A stretch of DNA of 64,000 nt from Sphaerotilus montanus (lineage in GTDB: Bacteria; Pseudomonadota; Gammaproteobacteria; Burkholderiales; Burkholderiaceae_C): assembly GCF_013410775.1 (NCBI RefSeq), contig NZ_JACCFH010000001.1, positions 1,426,001-1,490,000 on the forward strand, written 5' to 3'. A model generated the notes under the pieces. It had not been told where the DNA came from and searched no databases. It saw only the letters and a list, made by a program, of their open reading frames with translations. Positions 49,081-58,703 of the stretch are shown here, one piece after another. Made by a program: the position numbers and the translations under genes. How positions within the stretch are numbered: the stretch's first letter is position 1; the number at the start of each line of letters is the position of its first letter.

Positions 49081-49665
49081 TCACGGTACCAACCAGCGGG
49101 CGGATGGCGCAGCGTCGCGGTAATCGAACACGGCGCGGCGGTGGCCGTCCGGATCGAGCGAGAGCCAGTCCATCTCCAGCACCTGCGCCCGCAACAGCGT
49201 GAAGGTGCCGCGCACCGCGCCCGGCGCCGACTCGGTGGCGTCACCGGGCGCAGACAGCACGCTGCCCGGCGCCAGCGGCGAGAGGTAGTCCTGCGCGGCG
49301 CGGGTGTGGCGCAGCATCGCCCAGCGGGAGGTGACATCCAGCCCGTCGGACTCGCTGGTGACCACGCAGCCGAGCCGCAGCTGCCAGCCCAGCACCGCCG
49401 ACCAGCACACGATCTGGGCCCGTGGATCGTGGGCCAGCTGCGCGACCTTGGGCGTGCGGGTGTCGGTGTAGACGATCAGCACGCGGGCGGCGGGATCGAC
49501 GTCGCGCAGCACCACCGTGCGCGCCTGTGCCCCGCGCACGGGGCAGCTGGTCGCCAGCACCGGCTGCCGCCAGGGGTGTCCCCGTGTGCCGGCCGCCCGC
49601 ACCAGCTCCGCCCAGAGCGCCGTGCCCTGTGCCCACAGTTCATCGCCGGATCGGTCGCTGCCCAT
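49081..49665 (-). CDS. Pyridoxamine 5'-phosphate oxidase-like FMN-binding protein
   Basis: 194 residues from ATG 49665 with AAGGAG upstream. The split-barrel pattern is clear: VLATSCPVRGAQARTVVLRD, YTDTRTPKVAQLAHDPRAQI, WQLRLGCVVTSE, and a C-terminal EMDWLSLDPDGHRRAVF typical of PNPOx-like Alr4036-type proteins. FMN binding is likely; whether it makes pyridoxal phosphate is doubtful. A stand-alone gene between the DUF3429 and DUF4148 genes. Confidence 0.85.
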   Translation of the reverse strand: MGSDRSGDELWAQGTALWAELVRAAGTRGHPWRQPVLATSCPVRGAQARTVVLRDVDPAARVLIVYTDTRTPKVAQLAHDPRAQIVCWSAVLGWQLRLGCVVTSESDGLDVTSRWAMLRHTRAAQDYLSPLAPGSVLSAPGDATESAPGAVRGTFTLLRAQVLEMDWLSLDPDGHRRAVFDYRDAAPSARWLVP

Positions 49666-49829
49666 GGCAAGTCTCCTTTGATTATTCATTAAACGCAAAC
49701 ACTGTAAGCACGAACAGGTGATTTATCCGCGTCTAGCGAAACTATAAAGTTCACTGCATGGACGACGCCGGATACGCATCCCCGACGGACGCCTCACCCA
49801 GAACCGGATGCTCTCAGGAAACCACGATC

Positions 49830-50207
49830 ATGAACAAGTTCACTTTCTCGGCACTGCTCGTCGCCTCGACCCTGTCCTTCAACGCCCTGGCCGATGACGT
49901 GGTCCCCACGTTCAAGCATGAAAGCACCGGCGCCGCCAAGACCCGCGCCGAGGTCATGGCCGAACTGCAGCAAGCCCGCCAGACCGGCAAGAATTTCGTC
50001 TGGACCGACACCAACCTGCCCGTCGCCCCGGTCGCCGCCACCCCGCGCACCCGTGCCGAAGTGCTGGCCGAACTGCGCCAGGCCCAGGCCGACGGCAGCT
50101 ACGCCCTGCTGCACTCGGATTCGCCGATCGCCCCGGGCAATGTCCTGCAGCAGCACCGCGCCAGCAGCCAGGTCGCCGGCAAGCCGGCCCAGGGTGACGC
50201 CCACTGA
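49830..50207 (+). CDS. DUF4148 domain-containing secreted protein, copy 1
   Basis: 125 residues. Signal peptide ~1-21 (FSALLVASTLSFNALA, cut before DD). Two copies of the DUF4148 motif TRAEVxAEL-(x)-Q/A are visible (KTRAEVMAELQQARQTG and RTRAEVLAELRQAQADG). Burkholderiales carry many such small periplasmic proteins without known role. Close paralogue of the next gene, 61 bases downstream. Confidence 0.88.
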   Translation: MNKFTFSALLVASTLSFNALADDVVPTFKHESTGAAKTRAEVMAELQQARQTGKNFVWTDTNLPVAPVAATPRTRAEVLAELRQAQADGSYALLHSDSPIAPGNVLQQHRASSQVAGKPAQGDAH

Positions 50208-50268
50208 GCGACGCCTGCAAGCAGCCCTGCCGCATCACATCGAACTGAACCAGATTCCAGGAACCACC

Positions 50269-50643
50269 ATGAACAAGCTCACCCTCTCCGCCCTGCTCGT
50301 CGCCTCGACCCTGTCCTTCAACGCCCTGGCCGACGACGCGGTCCCCACCTTCAAGCATGAAGCCGTCGGCGCCTCCAAGACCCGCACCGAAGTGATGGCC
50401 GAACTGGCCCAGGCCCGCAAGGAAGGCAAGAGCTACATCTGGGGCGCCAGCAACCTGCCCAACCCGCCCGCCAGCGCCACCCCGCGCACCCGCGCCGAAG
50501 TGATGGCCGAGTTGCGCGAAGCCAAGGCCACCGGCGAATACGCGCTGCTGCACAGCGACGAGCCGTCGCTGGTGGTCGTCAAGCGCCTGCCGAAGGACGA
50601 GCCGGCGCTGGCCGGTCAGGTGAAGGCGCAGAACGCCCACTGA
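50269..50643 (+). CDS. DUF4148 domain-containing secreted protein, copy 2
   Basis: 124 residues; signal peptide nearly identical to copy 1 (LSALLVASTLSFNALA), again two DUF4148 motifs (KTRTEVMAELAQARKEG, RTRAEVMAELREAKATG). The N-terminal half is much better conserved than the C-terminus, which ends differently. The pair looks like a local duplication. A bidirectional terminator follows. Confidence 0.88.
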   Translation: MNKLTLSALLVASTLSFNALADDAVPTFKHEAVGASKTRTEVMAELAQARKEGKSYIWGASNLPNPPASATPRTRAEVMAELREAKATGEYALLHSDEPSLVVVKRLPKDEPALAGQVKAQNAH

Positions 50644-50662
50644 GCGTCACAGGCCCACATGA

Positions 50663-50688
50663 AAAAAGCGACCCGAGGGTCGCTTTTT
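50663..50688. terminator. Bidirectional terminator between DUF4148 and lysS
   Basis: AAAAAGCGACC, loop CGAG, GGTCGCTTTTT. Works for the DUF4148 pair on the plus strand and lysS on the minus strand. Confidence 0.88.
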
Positions 50689-50705
50689 GCTGGCCCGTTC
50701 CGGCC

Positions 50706-52223
50706 TCAGCCCTCGCGGCGCAGCGCCGGGAACAGGATCACGTCGCGGATGCTCGGCGAATCGGTGATCAGCATCATCAGCCGGTCGATGCCGATGCCGC
50801 AGCCGCCTGTCGGGGGCATGCCGTACTCCAGCGCGCGGATGAAGTCGGCGTCGAAGAACATCGCCTCGTCGTCGCCGGCTTCCTTGTTGGCGACCTGCGA
50901 GTGGAAGCGCGCGGCCTGGTCCTCGGCGTCGTTCAGCTCGCTGAAACCGTTGCCGAACTCGCGGCCGGTGATGAACAGCTCGAAGCGCTCGGTGATCGCC
51001 GGGTTGGTGTCCGAGGCGCGGGCCAGCGGCGACACTTCCACCGGGTAGTCGATGATGAAGGTCGGCTGCCAGAGCTTGTCTTCCACCGCCGCCTCGAACA
51101 GGCCGAACTGCAGCTGCGCCAGCTTCCAGTGCTTCGGCGGCTCCTCGCCCAGCGACTTCAGCTTCGCGTGGACGGCGTGCGCGTCGTCGGCCTCGGCTTC
51201 GGTCAGGCCGGCGTGCACGACCAGCGAGTCGCGCACCGACAGGCGCGCAAACGGCTCGTCCAGATGCACCGGCTTGCCGGCGTAGCTCAGGCGCGCAGAA
51301 CCCGTCGCCGACACCGCCGCGTGGCGCAGCACCTGCTCGGTGAAGTCCATCAGGTCGTGGTGGTTCCAGTAGGCCGCGTAAAACTCCATCATCGTGAATT
51401 CGGGGTTGTGCCGAACCGAGATGCCTTCGTTGCGGAAGTTGCGGTTGATCTCGAACACGCGCTCGAAGCCACCCACCACCAGCCGCTTCAGGTACAGCTC
51501 CGGCGCGATGCGCAGGAACATCTCCTGGTCGAGCGCGTTGTGGTGCGTCGTGAAGGGCCGGGCGTTGGCGCCGCCGGGGATGGGGTGCAGCATCGGCGTC
51601 TCGACTTCGAGGAAGTCGTGTTCGATCATGAACTGGCGGATGCTGGACACCGCGTTGCTGCGGGCGCGGAAGCGGGTGCGCGCGGCCTCGTCGGTGATCA
51701 GGTCGACGTAGCGCTGGCGGTACTTCTGCTCCTGGTCGGACATGCCGTGGTGCTTGTCCGGCAGCGGGCGCAGCGCCTTGGTGAGCAGGCGCAGGTTGGT
51801 CACCTTGATCGACAGCTCGCCCGCCTTGGTGCGGAACAGCGTGCCCTCGGCGCCGAGGATGTCGCCCAGGTCCCAGTGCTTGAACGCGGCCAGCTTCTCG
51901 GCACCGACGTTGTCGAGCGTGATGTAGAGCTGGATGCGGTCCGTGCCCTTGGCGGAGCCGTCCTGCAGCGTCGCGAAACAGGCCTTGCCCATCACGCGCT
52001 TGAGCATCATCCGGCCGCCGATGCAGGCGGGGATCGGTGCGGCTTCGAGGGCCTCGTTGTCCAGGCCATCGGCGACGCGGTGCAGGTCGGCGGCGTGGTC
52101 GCGCGGCTTGAAGTCGTTCGGGAAGGCGATGCCCTGGGTGCGGATCGCGGCGAGTTTTTCGCGGCGTTCGGCGATCTGCTGGTTGTCATCGACAGGAACG
52201 GCGGGGGTGGGGGCGTGGCTCAT
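50706..52223 (-). CDS. lysS: Lysyl-tRNA synthetase (class II)
   Basis: 505 residues. N-terminal OB-fold anticodon-binding domain (~70-170; [20 protein letters not shown]), class II motif 1 around [21 protein letters not shown], motif 2 [20 protein letters not shown] and motif 3 [19 protein letters not shown] 52223 chosen over 52241 on fit to the family start. The wbp cluster begins on the opposite strand 76 bases away. Confidence 0.97.
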   Translation of the reverse strand: MSHAPTPAVPVDDNQQIAERREKLAAIRTQGIAFPNDFKPRDHAADLHRVADGLDNEALEAAPIPACIGGRMMLKRVMGKACFATLQDGSAKGTDRIQLYITLDNVGAEKLAAFKHWDLGDILGAEGTLFRTKAGELSIKVTNLRLLTKALRPLPDKHHGMSDQEQKYRQRYVDLITDEAARTRFRARSNAVSSIRQFMIEHDFLEVETPMLHPIPGGANARPFTTHHNALDQEMFLRIAPELYLKRLVVGGFERVFEINRNFRNEGISVRHNPEFTMMEFYAAYWNHHDLMDFTEQVLRHAAVSATGSARLSYAGKPVHLDEPFARLSVRDSLVVHAGLTEAEADDAHAVHAKLKSLGEEPPKHWKLAQLQFGLFEAAVEDKLWQPTFIIDYPVEVSPLARASDTNPAITERFELFITGREFGNGFSELNDAEDQAARFHSQVANKEAGDDEAMFFDADFIRALEYGMPPTGGCGIGIDRLMMLITDSPSIRDVILFPALRREG

Positions 52224-52258
52224 CGGCGGACTCGACTTCAACTTGTTGAATTTGCTGC

Positions 52259-52293
52259 AATTTTAGGCTGCGCGCGGGGGCACGCCTAAAATT
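52259..52293. repeat. 10-base inverted repeat between lysS and wbpB
   Basis: AATTTTAGGC and GCCTAAAATT separated by 15 GC-rich bases. Each arm contains a TAAAAT -10-like element, one pointing to each gene. It may be a shared operator or the two -10 boxes themselves. Confidence 0.5.
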
Positions 52294-52299
52294 GGTCCC

Positions 52300-53358
52300 A
52301 TGACTGTTGCCCACCCGATCACCGACCGCAAGATCCGCTTCGCCCTGGTGGGCTGCGGACGCATCGCCAGGAACCACTTCGGCTCGCTGCAGCAGCACGC
52401 CGACCGCGCCGAACTCGTCGCCGTCTGCGACAAGCTGCCCGAGCGTGCCGAGGCCGCTGCCGCACAGACGGGGGCGCAGGCGTTCACCTCGCTGGACACG
52501 CTGCTGGCCGAGAGCAACGCCGACATCGTGGTCCTCACCACCCCGAGCGGCCTGCACTCGCAGCAGGCCATCCGCGTCGCCCGCGCCGGTCGCCACGTGC
52601 TCAGCGAGAAGCCGATGGCCACCAAGTGGGACGAGGGCATGGCGATGGTGCGCGAGTGCCGCGACGCGGGCGTGAAGCTGTTCGTCGTCAAGCAGAACCG
52701 GCTGAACGCGACGATGCAGTTGCTGAAGAAGGCGATCGACGACAAGCGCTTCGGCCGCATCCACATGGTCACGGTCAACGTGTTCTGGACCCGCCCGCAG
52801 AGCTATTACGACGAGGCGCCGTGGCGCGGCCGCTGGGACATGGACGGCGGCGCGTTCATGAACCAGGCGAGCCACTACGTGGACATGGTGGACTGGCTGG
52901 TCGGGCCGGTGGACAACGTGCACGCCTACACCGCGACGCAGGGCCGCGACATCGAGGCCGAGGACTCGGGCGTGATGAGCCTGCGCCTGCGCGCGGGTGG
53001 GCTGGCGAGCATCAACGTGACGATGCTGACGTACCCGAAGAACCTCGAAGGCTCGATCACGGTGCTCGGCGAGCGCGGCACGGTGCGCATCGGCGGCGTG
53101 GCGGTGAACGACATCCAGCACTGGGAGTTCGACACGCCGACCGCGGAAGACGCGCAGATCAAGGCCGCCAGCTACGCGACCACCTCGGTCTACGGCTTCG
53201 GCCACCCGCTCTACTACGCCAACGTGATCGACACGCTGCGCGGCGAGGCGCACGCGGAGGTCGATGGCTACAGCGGGCTGCGGTCGCTGGAGGTGCTGAT
53301 CGCGGGGTACCGGAGTGCGCGGGATGGGGTGCGGGTGGGGTTGCCGCTGGTGTTCTGA
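52300..53358 (+). CDS. Gfo/Idh/MocA family dehydrogenase, WbpB-like
   Basis: 352 residues. N-terminal Rossmann fold FALVGCGRIARNHFGSL and the family motif LSEKPMATKWDEGM (EKP Lys), then NRLNATMQLLKKAI and NQASHYVDMVDWLVGP. Matches WbpB-type enzymes that oxidise C3 of UDP-N-acetylglucosaminuronic acid. WbpD- and WbpE-type genes downstream complete the set that converts this sugar to UDP-2,3-diacetamido-2,3-dideoxy-glucuronate. WbpA, which makes the uronic acid, is not in the window. Confidence 0.9.
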   Translation: MTVAHPITDRKIRFALVGCGRIARNHFGSLQQHADRAELVAVCDKLPERAEAAAAQTGAQAFTSLDTLLAESNADIVVLTTPSGLHSQQAIRVARAGRHVLSEKPMATKWDEGMAMVRECRDAGVKLFVVKQNRLNATMQLLKKAIDDKRFGRIHMVTVNVFWTRPQSYYDEAPWRGRWDMDGGAFMNQASHYVDMVDWLVGPVDNVHAYTATQGRDIEAEDSGVMSLRLRAGGLASINVTMLTYPKNLEGSITVLGERGTVRIGGVAVNDIQHWEFDTPTAEDAQIKAASYATTSVYGFGHPLYYANVIDTLRGEAHAEVDGYSGLRSLEVLIAGYRSARDGVRVGLPLVF

Positions 53359-53394
53359 CCTTCTGACGATTTCGATACCCACCAAGGACGCGAC

Positions 53395-53985
53395 ATGACC
53401 TCCCCCGCCTGGCACCACGACACCGCGATCATCGACACCGGCGCCCAGCTCGGCGCCGGCACCAAGGTCTGGCACTTCAGCCACATCTGCGCGGGCGCGC
53501 GCATCGGCGAGGGCTGCTCGCTCGGCCAGAACGTCTTCGTCGGCAACGACGTGGTGATCGGCTCTGGCGTGAAGATCCAGAACAACGTGTCGGTCTACGA
53601 CGCGGTGACGCTGGAGGACGATGTGTTCTGCGGGCCGAGCGCGGTGTTCACCAACGTCTACAACCCGCGGGCGGCGGTCTCGCGCAAGAGCGAGTACCTG
53701 CGCACCGTGGTGAAACGCGGCGCGACGCTGGGTGCGAACTGCACCATCGTCTGCGGCACGACGGTCGGGCAATACGCCTTCGTCGGCGCGGGCAGCGTCG
53801 TCAACCGCGACGTGCCGGACTACGCGCTGATGGTGGGCGTGCCAGCGCGGCGGATCGGGTGGATGAGCCGGAATGGCGAGCGGCTCGGGCTGGCGGTGCG
53901 CGGCGAGGGTGAGGCGACGTGTCCGGCGACGGGGGAGCGGTATCGGCTCAGCGGCGATGTCGTGACCCGCTTGGAAACCCCGTGA
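53395..53985 (+). CDS. UDP-sugar N-acetyltransferase, WbpD-like
   Basis: 196-residue left-handed beta-helix acyltransferase with hexapeptide repeats ([60 protein letters not shown]). It should acetylate the 3-amino group made by the WbpE-like enzyme. The catalytic His is probably in HFSHI. Its stop overlaps the GTG of the ATPase gene (GTGA), although that gene has no role in sugar synthesis. Confidence 0.88.
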   Translation: MTSPAWHHDTAIIDTGAQLGAGTKVWHFSHICAGARIGEGCSLGQNVFVGNDVVIGSGVKIQNNVSVYDAVTLEDDVFCGPSAVFTNVYNPRAAVSRKSEYLRTVVKRGATLGANCTIVCGTTVGQYAFVGAGSVVNRDVPDYALMVGVPARRIGWMSRNGERLGLAVRGEGEATCPATGERYRLSGDVVTRLETP

Positions 53986-55193
53986 ACAGCGCCATGCAGG
54001 CGCAGCCGCGCCTCCAAGTGGAGCGGATGGGGCCGATCCAGCAGGCAGACGTGACCTTCGGGGACCTGACCATCATCGTCGGCCCGCAGGCCACCGGAAA
54101 AAGCATCTTCCTGCAGACGCTCAAGCTGCTGATCGACCGCGACCAGATCCACGAGACCTTCCGTCACCACAGCATGCAGTTCAGCGGGCGCGCCGAGGCG
54201 TTCCTGGACGGTTATTTCGGCCGCGGCATGGCAGGGGCCTGGCAGATCGAACAGTCGCGCCTCGTCTGGAACAGCAAGCGCATCCAGTTGCCCGACTACG
54301 CCACCCCCACCAAGTCCCCCAAAGGCAGCAAGATCCTGCACGAACGGTTGTTCTACATCCCGGCCCAGCGTGTCATGAGCCTGCCGGGCGGGGTCTCGCA
54401 GAACTTCGGCCAGTTCAACTATGGCGACCCCTACACGCTGCGCGTCTTCAGCGACGCGGTGCATGGCCTGATCCAGAACGAGTTCGGAGCGAAGGGGGAG
54501 CTGTTCCCTGCTCCCAATCGTCTCAACGCCACCTTGAGGGAGCCGATCAATGCCCATCTGTTCGGGGGCAACAAGCTGGTGATCGACGACTCGGACTTCA
54601 CCAAGCGGCTGGCGCTGGCGATACCAGGGCAGTCGAAGCCGCTGGGATTCCTGTCGTGGTCAGCAGGACAGCGTGAATTTGCGCCGATGCTGATGGGGCT
54701 TTACTGGCTGTGCGCCGTACGACACCCGCAGCGCATGTCCGGCAAGGCGCAAGAAGAAGTCATTGAATGGGTGGTCATCGAGGAGCCCGAGATGGGCCTC
54801 CATCCGCAGGGCATCGCCGCCGTGCTGCTGATGGTGCTGGAGTTGCTGCGGCGCGGCTACCGGGTCGTGATTTCGACGCATTCACCGGTAGTGCTGGAGA
54901 TGGTCTGGGCCCTGCAGGAGTTCAAGAAACTCGGCGCAGACGAATCGGATGTCCGCAAGCTGTTCGACCTGAAGGCCACCGCCCCGGCCAAGGAACTGGG
55001 CCGGACGGCGCTGGAGAAGGACTACCGGGTCTATTACTTTGATCGACAGCACGCCGTGCGCGACATCTCGAACCTCAGCCCGGGTGCCGAAGCCGTCGCC
55101 GAATCCGAATGGGGTGGCATCACCGGATTCTCGTCAAGGGTCAACGATGCGATCGCATCCGCAGTGAACCGGGCCGCCGGGGTCACGGGCTGA
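53982..55193 (+). CDS. ABC/SMC-type AAA ATPase (AAA_15/21-like), first gene of a two-gene cassette
   Basis: 403 residues from GTG 53982 (GTGA overlap with wbpD); an ATG at 53994 is possible. Walker A GPQATGKS (34-41, Lys40), a signature-like [13 protein letters not shown], Walker [15 protein letters not shown] (Glu267/268) and H-loop ISTHSP (His300) make it an ABC-class ATPase of the OLD/RecF-like group. No TOPRIM domain follows: only ~90 residues remain after the H-loop. No membrane segment. Such single-chain ATPases often sit with an effector in defence modules; the partner here would be the next gene (TGATG overlap). Its codons contain more A/T-ending ones than the wbp neighbours, suggesting transfer. 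Confidence 0.85.
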   Translation: MNSAMQAQPRLQVERMGPIQQADVTFGDLTIIVGPQATGKSIFLQTLKLLIDRDQIHETFRHHSMQFSGRAEAFLDGYFGRGMAGAWQIEQSRLVWNSKRIQLPDYATPTKSPKGSKILHERLFYIPAQRVMSLPGGVSQNFGQFNYGDPYTLRVFSDAVHGLIQNEFGAKGELFPAPNRLNATLREPINAHLFGGNKLVIDDSDFTKRLALAIPGQSKPLGFLSWSAGQREFAPMLMGLYWLCAVRHPQRMSGKAQEEVIEWVVIEEPEMGLHPQGIAAVLLMVLELLRRGYRVVISTHSPVVLEMVWALQEFKKLGADESDVRKLFDLKATAPAKELGRTALEKDYRVYYFDRQHAVRDISNLSPGAEAVAESEWGGITGFSSRVNDAIASAVNRAAGVTG

Positions 55194-55696
55194 TGGCCAC
55201 CCGCCGCACGTCACGGACCGCTCGGGCGGATTCCGCATTCGAACTGGCGGCCAAGGTCGCTGGATTGCCGACGCAGCCCGGGCTGGGCGCCATCAAGGCC
55301 GAATACCGGGCAGGGGTCGCGCTGCGCTCAGGCCATCGCCATACCGCCAGTCTGGACATCGACACCGCCTTTCTGGCGACCGAGCCGACCTCCTCTCGGT
55401 GGGACTATGGCATCGGAATGCGCAGCGAAGCAGGCCAGGAACTGCTCGTCTGGCTGGAGGCGCATCCGGCCTCCAGCACGGGCGAAGTCCAGAAAATGCT
55501 CGACAAGCTGGCGTGGCTGAAAGCCAAGCTGGCCCGACCGGACTTCGACGGACTGCGCACGCTGGAGCACAAGGTGTCCGCCTACCGCTGGCTGGCCATG
55601 ACAGGCGCCATCCGCATCCTGCCCAACAGCCGGGAGGCGCGGCGACTGGCACAGGCGGGTCTGTCGTCACCACAACGCCATGTCGAGCTTCCCTGA
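55193..55696 (+). CDS. Unknown 167-residue protein, partner of the ATPase
   Basis: Not recognised. The N-terminus is basic and likely disordered (ATRRTSRTARADS). The middle reads SSRWDYGIGM (Asp71), then ELLVWLEAHPASS (Glu89, His91) followed by helix EVQKMLDKLAWLKAKL and KVSAYRWLAMTGAIRIL. An acid in one strand and Glu-x-His in the next resembles variants of the PD-(D/E)xK nuclease core, but this is speculative and no fold was tested. Its ATG overlaps the ATPase stop (TGATG), and its own stop lies 16 bases before wbpE. It may be the effector or sensor of the ATPase. Confidence 0.8.
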   Translation: MATRRTSRTARADSAFELAAKVAGLPTQPGLGAIKAEYRAGVALRSGHRHTASLDIDTAFLATEPTSSRWDYGIGMRSEAGQELLVWLEAHPASSTGEVQKMLDKLAWLKAKLARPDFDGLRTLEHKVSAYRWLAMTGAIRILPNSREARRLAQAGLSSPQRHVELP

Positions 55697-55712
55697 ACTT
55701 CCAGATTGCACC

Positions 55713-56837
55713 ATGCACTTCATCGACCTCCAGGCCCAATACGCCACCCTCAAGACCGACATCGACGCCGCGATCCACCGCGTGCTCGACCACGGCCAGT
55801 ACATCATGGGCCCCGAGGTCAAGCAGCTCGAAACCGCGCTGGCCGAGCGGGTCGGCGCGAAGCACTGCGTCACCGTCTCCAGCGGCACCGAAGCGCTGCT
55901 GATCGCGCTGATGGCCCTCGACCTGCAACCCGGTGACGAGGTGATCACGACGCCGTTCACCTTCGCGGCCACCGCCGAGGTGATCGCGCTGCTGGGGGCC
56001 AAACCCGTGTTCGTGGACATCGAGCCCGACACCTGCAACCTCGACCCGACGCTCGTCGAAGCAGCGATCACGCCGAAGACACGGGCCATCATGCCGGTGA
56101 GCCTGTACGGCCAGGTCGCCGACATGGCCGAGATCAACGCCATCGCCGCCCGCCACCGCCTGCCGGTGATCGAGGACGCCGCGCAGAGCTTCGGCGCCAC
56201 CTACCGCGGCAACCACAGCGGGCACCTGTCCACCATCGGCTGCACCAGCTTCTTCCCGAGCAAGCCACTGGGCTGCTACGGCGACGGCGGCGCCCTTTTC
56301 ACCGACGACGACGCGCTGGCACAGGCGGCCCGCGAGATCCGCGTCCACGGCCAGAGTGCCCGCTACACCCACACCCGCGTCGGCCTCGGCGGGCGGATGG
56401 ACACGCTCCAATGCGCGGTCGTGCTGGCCAAGCTGCCGCGCTTCGACTGGGAGCTGCAACGCCGCCGAGAACTGGGCGCGCGCTACCACCAGCTGCTCGC
56501 GCCGCTGGCCGAACGTCACCCCGGCTTCGGCCTGCTCACCGTGCGGCCGGACCGCGACAGCGTCTGGGGCCAGTACACCGTGTTCGTGCCGGCGCGGGCC
56601 AAGGTGCAGGCCGCGCTGCAGGCCGCGGGCATCCCGACCGCCGTGCATTACCCGAAGCCGCTGCACCACCAGGCCGCCTACGCCGCGTTCTGCTGCCCCG
56701 ACTGCTGTCCGCACAGCGTGGCCGCCGCCGCCCGCGTGATGAGCCTGCCGATGAGCCCGGACCTGTCGGAAGCAGACCAGGACCGCGTGGTCGCCGCGCT
56801 GGCCGACGCGCTCGCCGGCTTGTCCACCGGCACCTGA
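55713..56837 (+). CDS. DegT/DnrJ/EryC1 aminotransferase, WbpE-like
   Basis: 374-residue PLP enzyme of nucleotide-sugar amination. HFIDLQAQYATLK at the start, SSGTEALLIALMAL, TTPFTFAATAEVIALLGAKP, and the PLP lysine (about 184) in FFPSKPLGCYGDGGAL; DAAQSF holds the Asp that binds the pyridine N. It should transfer an amino group to the 3-keto sugar made by WbpB. ATG 55713 is chosen; the upstream Met at 55680 lies within the previous gene. Confidence 0.92.
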   Translation: MHFIDLQAQYATLKTDIDAAIHRVLDHGQYIMGPEVKQLETALAERVGAKHCVTVSSGTEALLIALMALDLQPGDEVITTPFTFAATAEVIALLGAKPVFVDIEPDTCNLDPTLVEAAITPKTRAIMPVSLYGQVADMAEINAIAARHRLPVIEDAAQSFGATYRGNHSGHLSTIGCTSFFPSKPLGCYGDGGALFTDDDALAQAAREIRVHGQSARYTHTRVGLGGRMDTLQCAVVLAKLPRFDWELQRRRELGARYHQLLAPLAERHPGFGLLTVRPDRDSVWGQYTVFVPARAKVQAALQAAGIPTAVHYPKPLHHQAAYAAFCCPDCCPHSVAAAARVMSLPMSPDLSEADQDRVVAALADALAGLSTGT

Positions 56838-56838
56838 C

Positions 56839-58032
56839 TTGCTGCGCGCCACGCTGACGCTGCTGGCCGGCGGCGCGCTGGCGCAGGCGCTGCCGCTGCT
56901 GCTCGGGCCGCTGCTGACGCGGCTGTACGCGCCGGACGATTTCGGTGCCTTCCACCTGTTCGCCGCCGTCGCCACCAACCTCGCGGTGGTCGCCTGCGGG
57001 CGCTACGAGTTCGCGCTGCCACTGGCGCGGGGTGACGGCGAGGCGCTGGCGCTGCGCCGGCTGTGTCTGCGCATCCTCGGGCTGGTGGCGGGGCTGGCGA
57101 GTCTGGGCGGGCTGGGCTGGGCATGGTGGAGCGGGCTGCGCTGGGCGCTGTGGCTCGGGCCGGCGGTGGCGGTGGGTGGCGCACTGTCGCTGGCGACGAT
57201 GTGGGCGACGCGGGCCGAGCGTTTCCAGGCGCTGGCGGTGGCGCGGGTGCTGCAGTACGGCGGCGCGGCGCTGGCGCAGGCGCTGGCCGGGTGGCTGCAC
57301 GGCGGGGTGGTCGGGCTGGTGATCGCGCCGATCGCGGCGCAGACGCTGGCGACGCTGCTGCTGCGCGGCCCGGCCGTGGCGCCCGCAACCGACACGCCGC
57401 CACTGCGCGACATCGCCCGGCGCTACCAGGAATTCCCACTGCTCAACACGCCGCACGCCTTCCTCGGCGCGCTGCAGGACACCGTGTCACTGGCACTGAT
57501 CGCCGCAACGCTCGGCCCCGCCGCCGCGGGCTTCTGGGGACTGGCGCTGCGTTACCTGAAGGCGCCGGCCACGCTGGTCGGCAGCGCGGTGTCGCAGGCG
57601 CTGTATCCGCAGCTGGCGGCCAAGGGGCCCGGGCCGACGCGGGCCGCGCGGGCCGCAGTGCGGCGGATCATGGCCGTGCTGGGGGCCGCGGGGCTGGCGC
57701 TGGTGGCCGTGCTCTGGGTGCTCGGGCCGTGGGCGTTCGAGCGGCTGTTCGGCGCCGAGTGGCGTCAAGCTGGGGAACTCTCCCGGACGCTGGCGCCCTA
57801 CATCGGGGCACACTTCGTGGCTGCGCCGCTGGCGGTGGTGACGATGGCCTGGGGCGCGCAGGCCTGGGCACTGCGGCTGGCGCTGTGGGGACAAGCGGCG
57901 TTTGTCGGCGCGCTGGCCCTGGGCTTGCATCTGGACGGGCTGGCGGGCGCGGGCTGGGGCGTCTCGGCGGCGATGGCGGGCTACTTCGGCTGGTACTTCT
58001 GGCGGCTGGCCACCTGGCCGGTGGCGGACTGA
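56839..58032 (+). CDS. Wzx-type polysaccharide flippase (MATE/polysaccharide transporter fold)
   Basis: 397 residues with about twelve hydrophobic segments. TTG at 56839, one base after the wbpE stop, is the only suitable start and gives LRATLTLLAGGALAQALPLL. Conserved parts resemble the oligosaccharide flippase family (LLTRLYAPDDFGAFHLFAA, YQEFPLLNTPHAFLGALQ, LGPAAAGFWGLALRYLKAP). It should move lipid-linked glycan across the inner membrane. No polymerase (Wzy) is identifiable in this window. Confidence 0.85.
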   Translation: MLRATLTLLAGGALAQALPLLLGPLLTRLYAPDDFGAFHLFAAVATNLAVVACGRYEFALPLARGDGEALALRRLCLRILGLVAGLASLGGLGWAWWSGLRWALWLGPAVAVGGALSLATMWATRAERFQALAVARVLQYGGAALAQALAGWLHGGVVGLVIAPIAAQTLATLLLRGPAVAPATDTPPLRDIARRYQEFPLLNTPHAFLGALQDTVSLALIAATLGPAAAGFWGLALRYLKAPATLVGSAVSQALYPQLAAKGPGPTRAARAAVRRIMAVLGAAGLALVAVLWVLGPWAFERLFGAEWRQAGELSRTLAPYIGAHFVAAPLAVVTMAWGAQAWALRLALWGQAAFVGALALGLHLDGLAGAGWGVSAAMAGYFGWYFWRLATWPVAD

Positions 58033-58082
58033 CACGACAACATGGCAACCCAGGGCACGGCAAGGACCGAACGGATGGCGAC

Positions 58083-58703
58083 ATGCTGAGACTGCGTGCG
58101 GCGCTGAACCGCTGGCGACGCCGACTGGTGCGCGGACTGCAGTTCCGCGTGCTCTTCGGCGAGCGCTCGCAGGGCCGTGATCTGCCGCACACGCGCATTT
58201 CGCCGTCCACCTGCATCGAGTGCGAGGACCGCCTCGTGCTGGGCGACCACGTCTACATCGGCCACTTCAACCTGCTCGACGCCAGCGGCGGCCTGACCAT
58301 CGACGAGGGCGTGCAGATCACCAGCCACTGCGCCATCGTCACGCACAGCTCGCACCGCAGCCAGCGCCTGCTCGGCCGCGCCTTCGCCACCTGGGCCGGC
58401 CCCGGCGAGCGGCCCGGCTGGATCGGCGGCCCGGTGCACATCGGCGCCTGGAGTTTCATCGGCCCGCACAGCGTCATCGAGGCGAATACGCAACTCGGGC
58501 GCGGCACCATCGTATGTGCAGGCGCCCGGGTGCGGGGGACATTTCCGGATTTCGCGGTTCTCGATGGCGCACCTGCGCAGGTGGTCGGCGACAGCCGTGA
58601 CGGGGATGCGACACTGCTTCGACAAAATCCAGCATTCAGGGTGCACCACGACGCCTGGGCCAACATGCCCGGGCCGGACGACTGCGACCGACGCCTGCCA
58701 TGA
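58083..58703 (+). CDS. Hexapeptide-repeat acyltransferase
   Basis: 206 residues, ATG 58083. Left-handed beta-helix pattern: CIECEDRLVLGDHVYIGHFN, GVQITSHCAIVTHSSHRSQR, GPVHIGAWSFIGPHSVIEAN and GTIVCAGARVRGTFPDFAVL. Resembles WbbJ-type O-acetyltransferases that decorate surface glycans. ATGA overlap with the glycosyltransferase that follows. Confidence 0.85.
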   Translation: MLRLRAALNRWRRRLVRGLQFRVLFGERSQGRDLPHTRISPSTCIECEDRLVLGDHVYIGHFNLLDASGGLTIDEGVQITSHCAIVTHSSHRSQRLLGRAFATWAGPGERPGWIGGPVHIGAWSFIGPHSVIEANTQLGRGTIVCAGARVRGTFPDFAVLDGAPAQVVGDSRDGDATLLRQNPAFRVHHDAWANMPGPDDCDRRLP

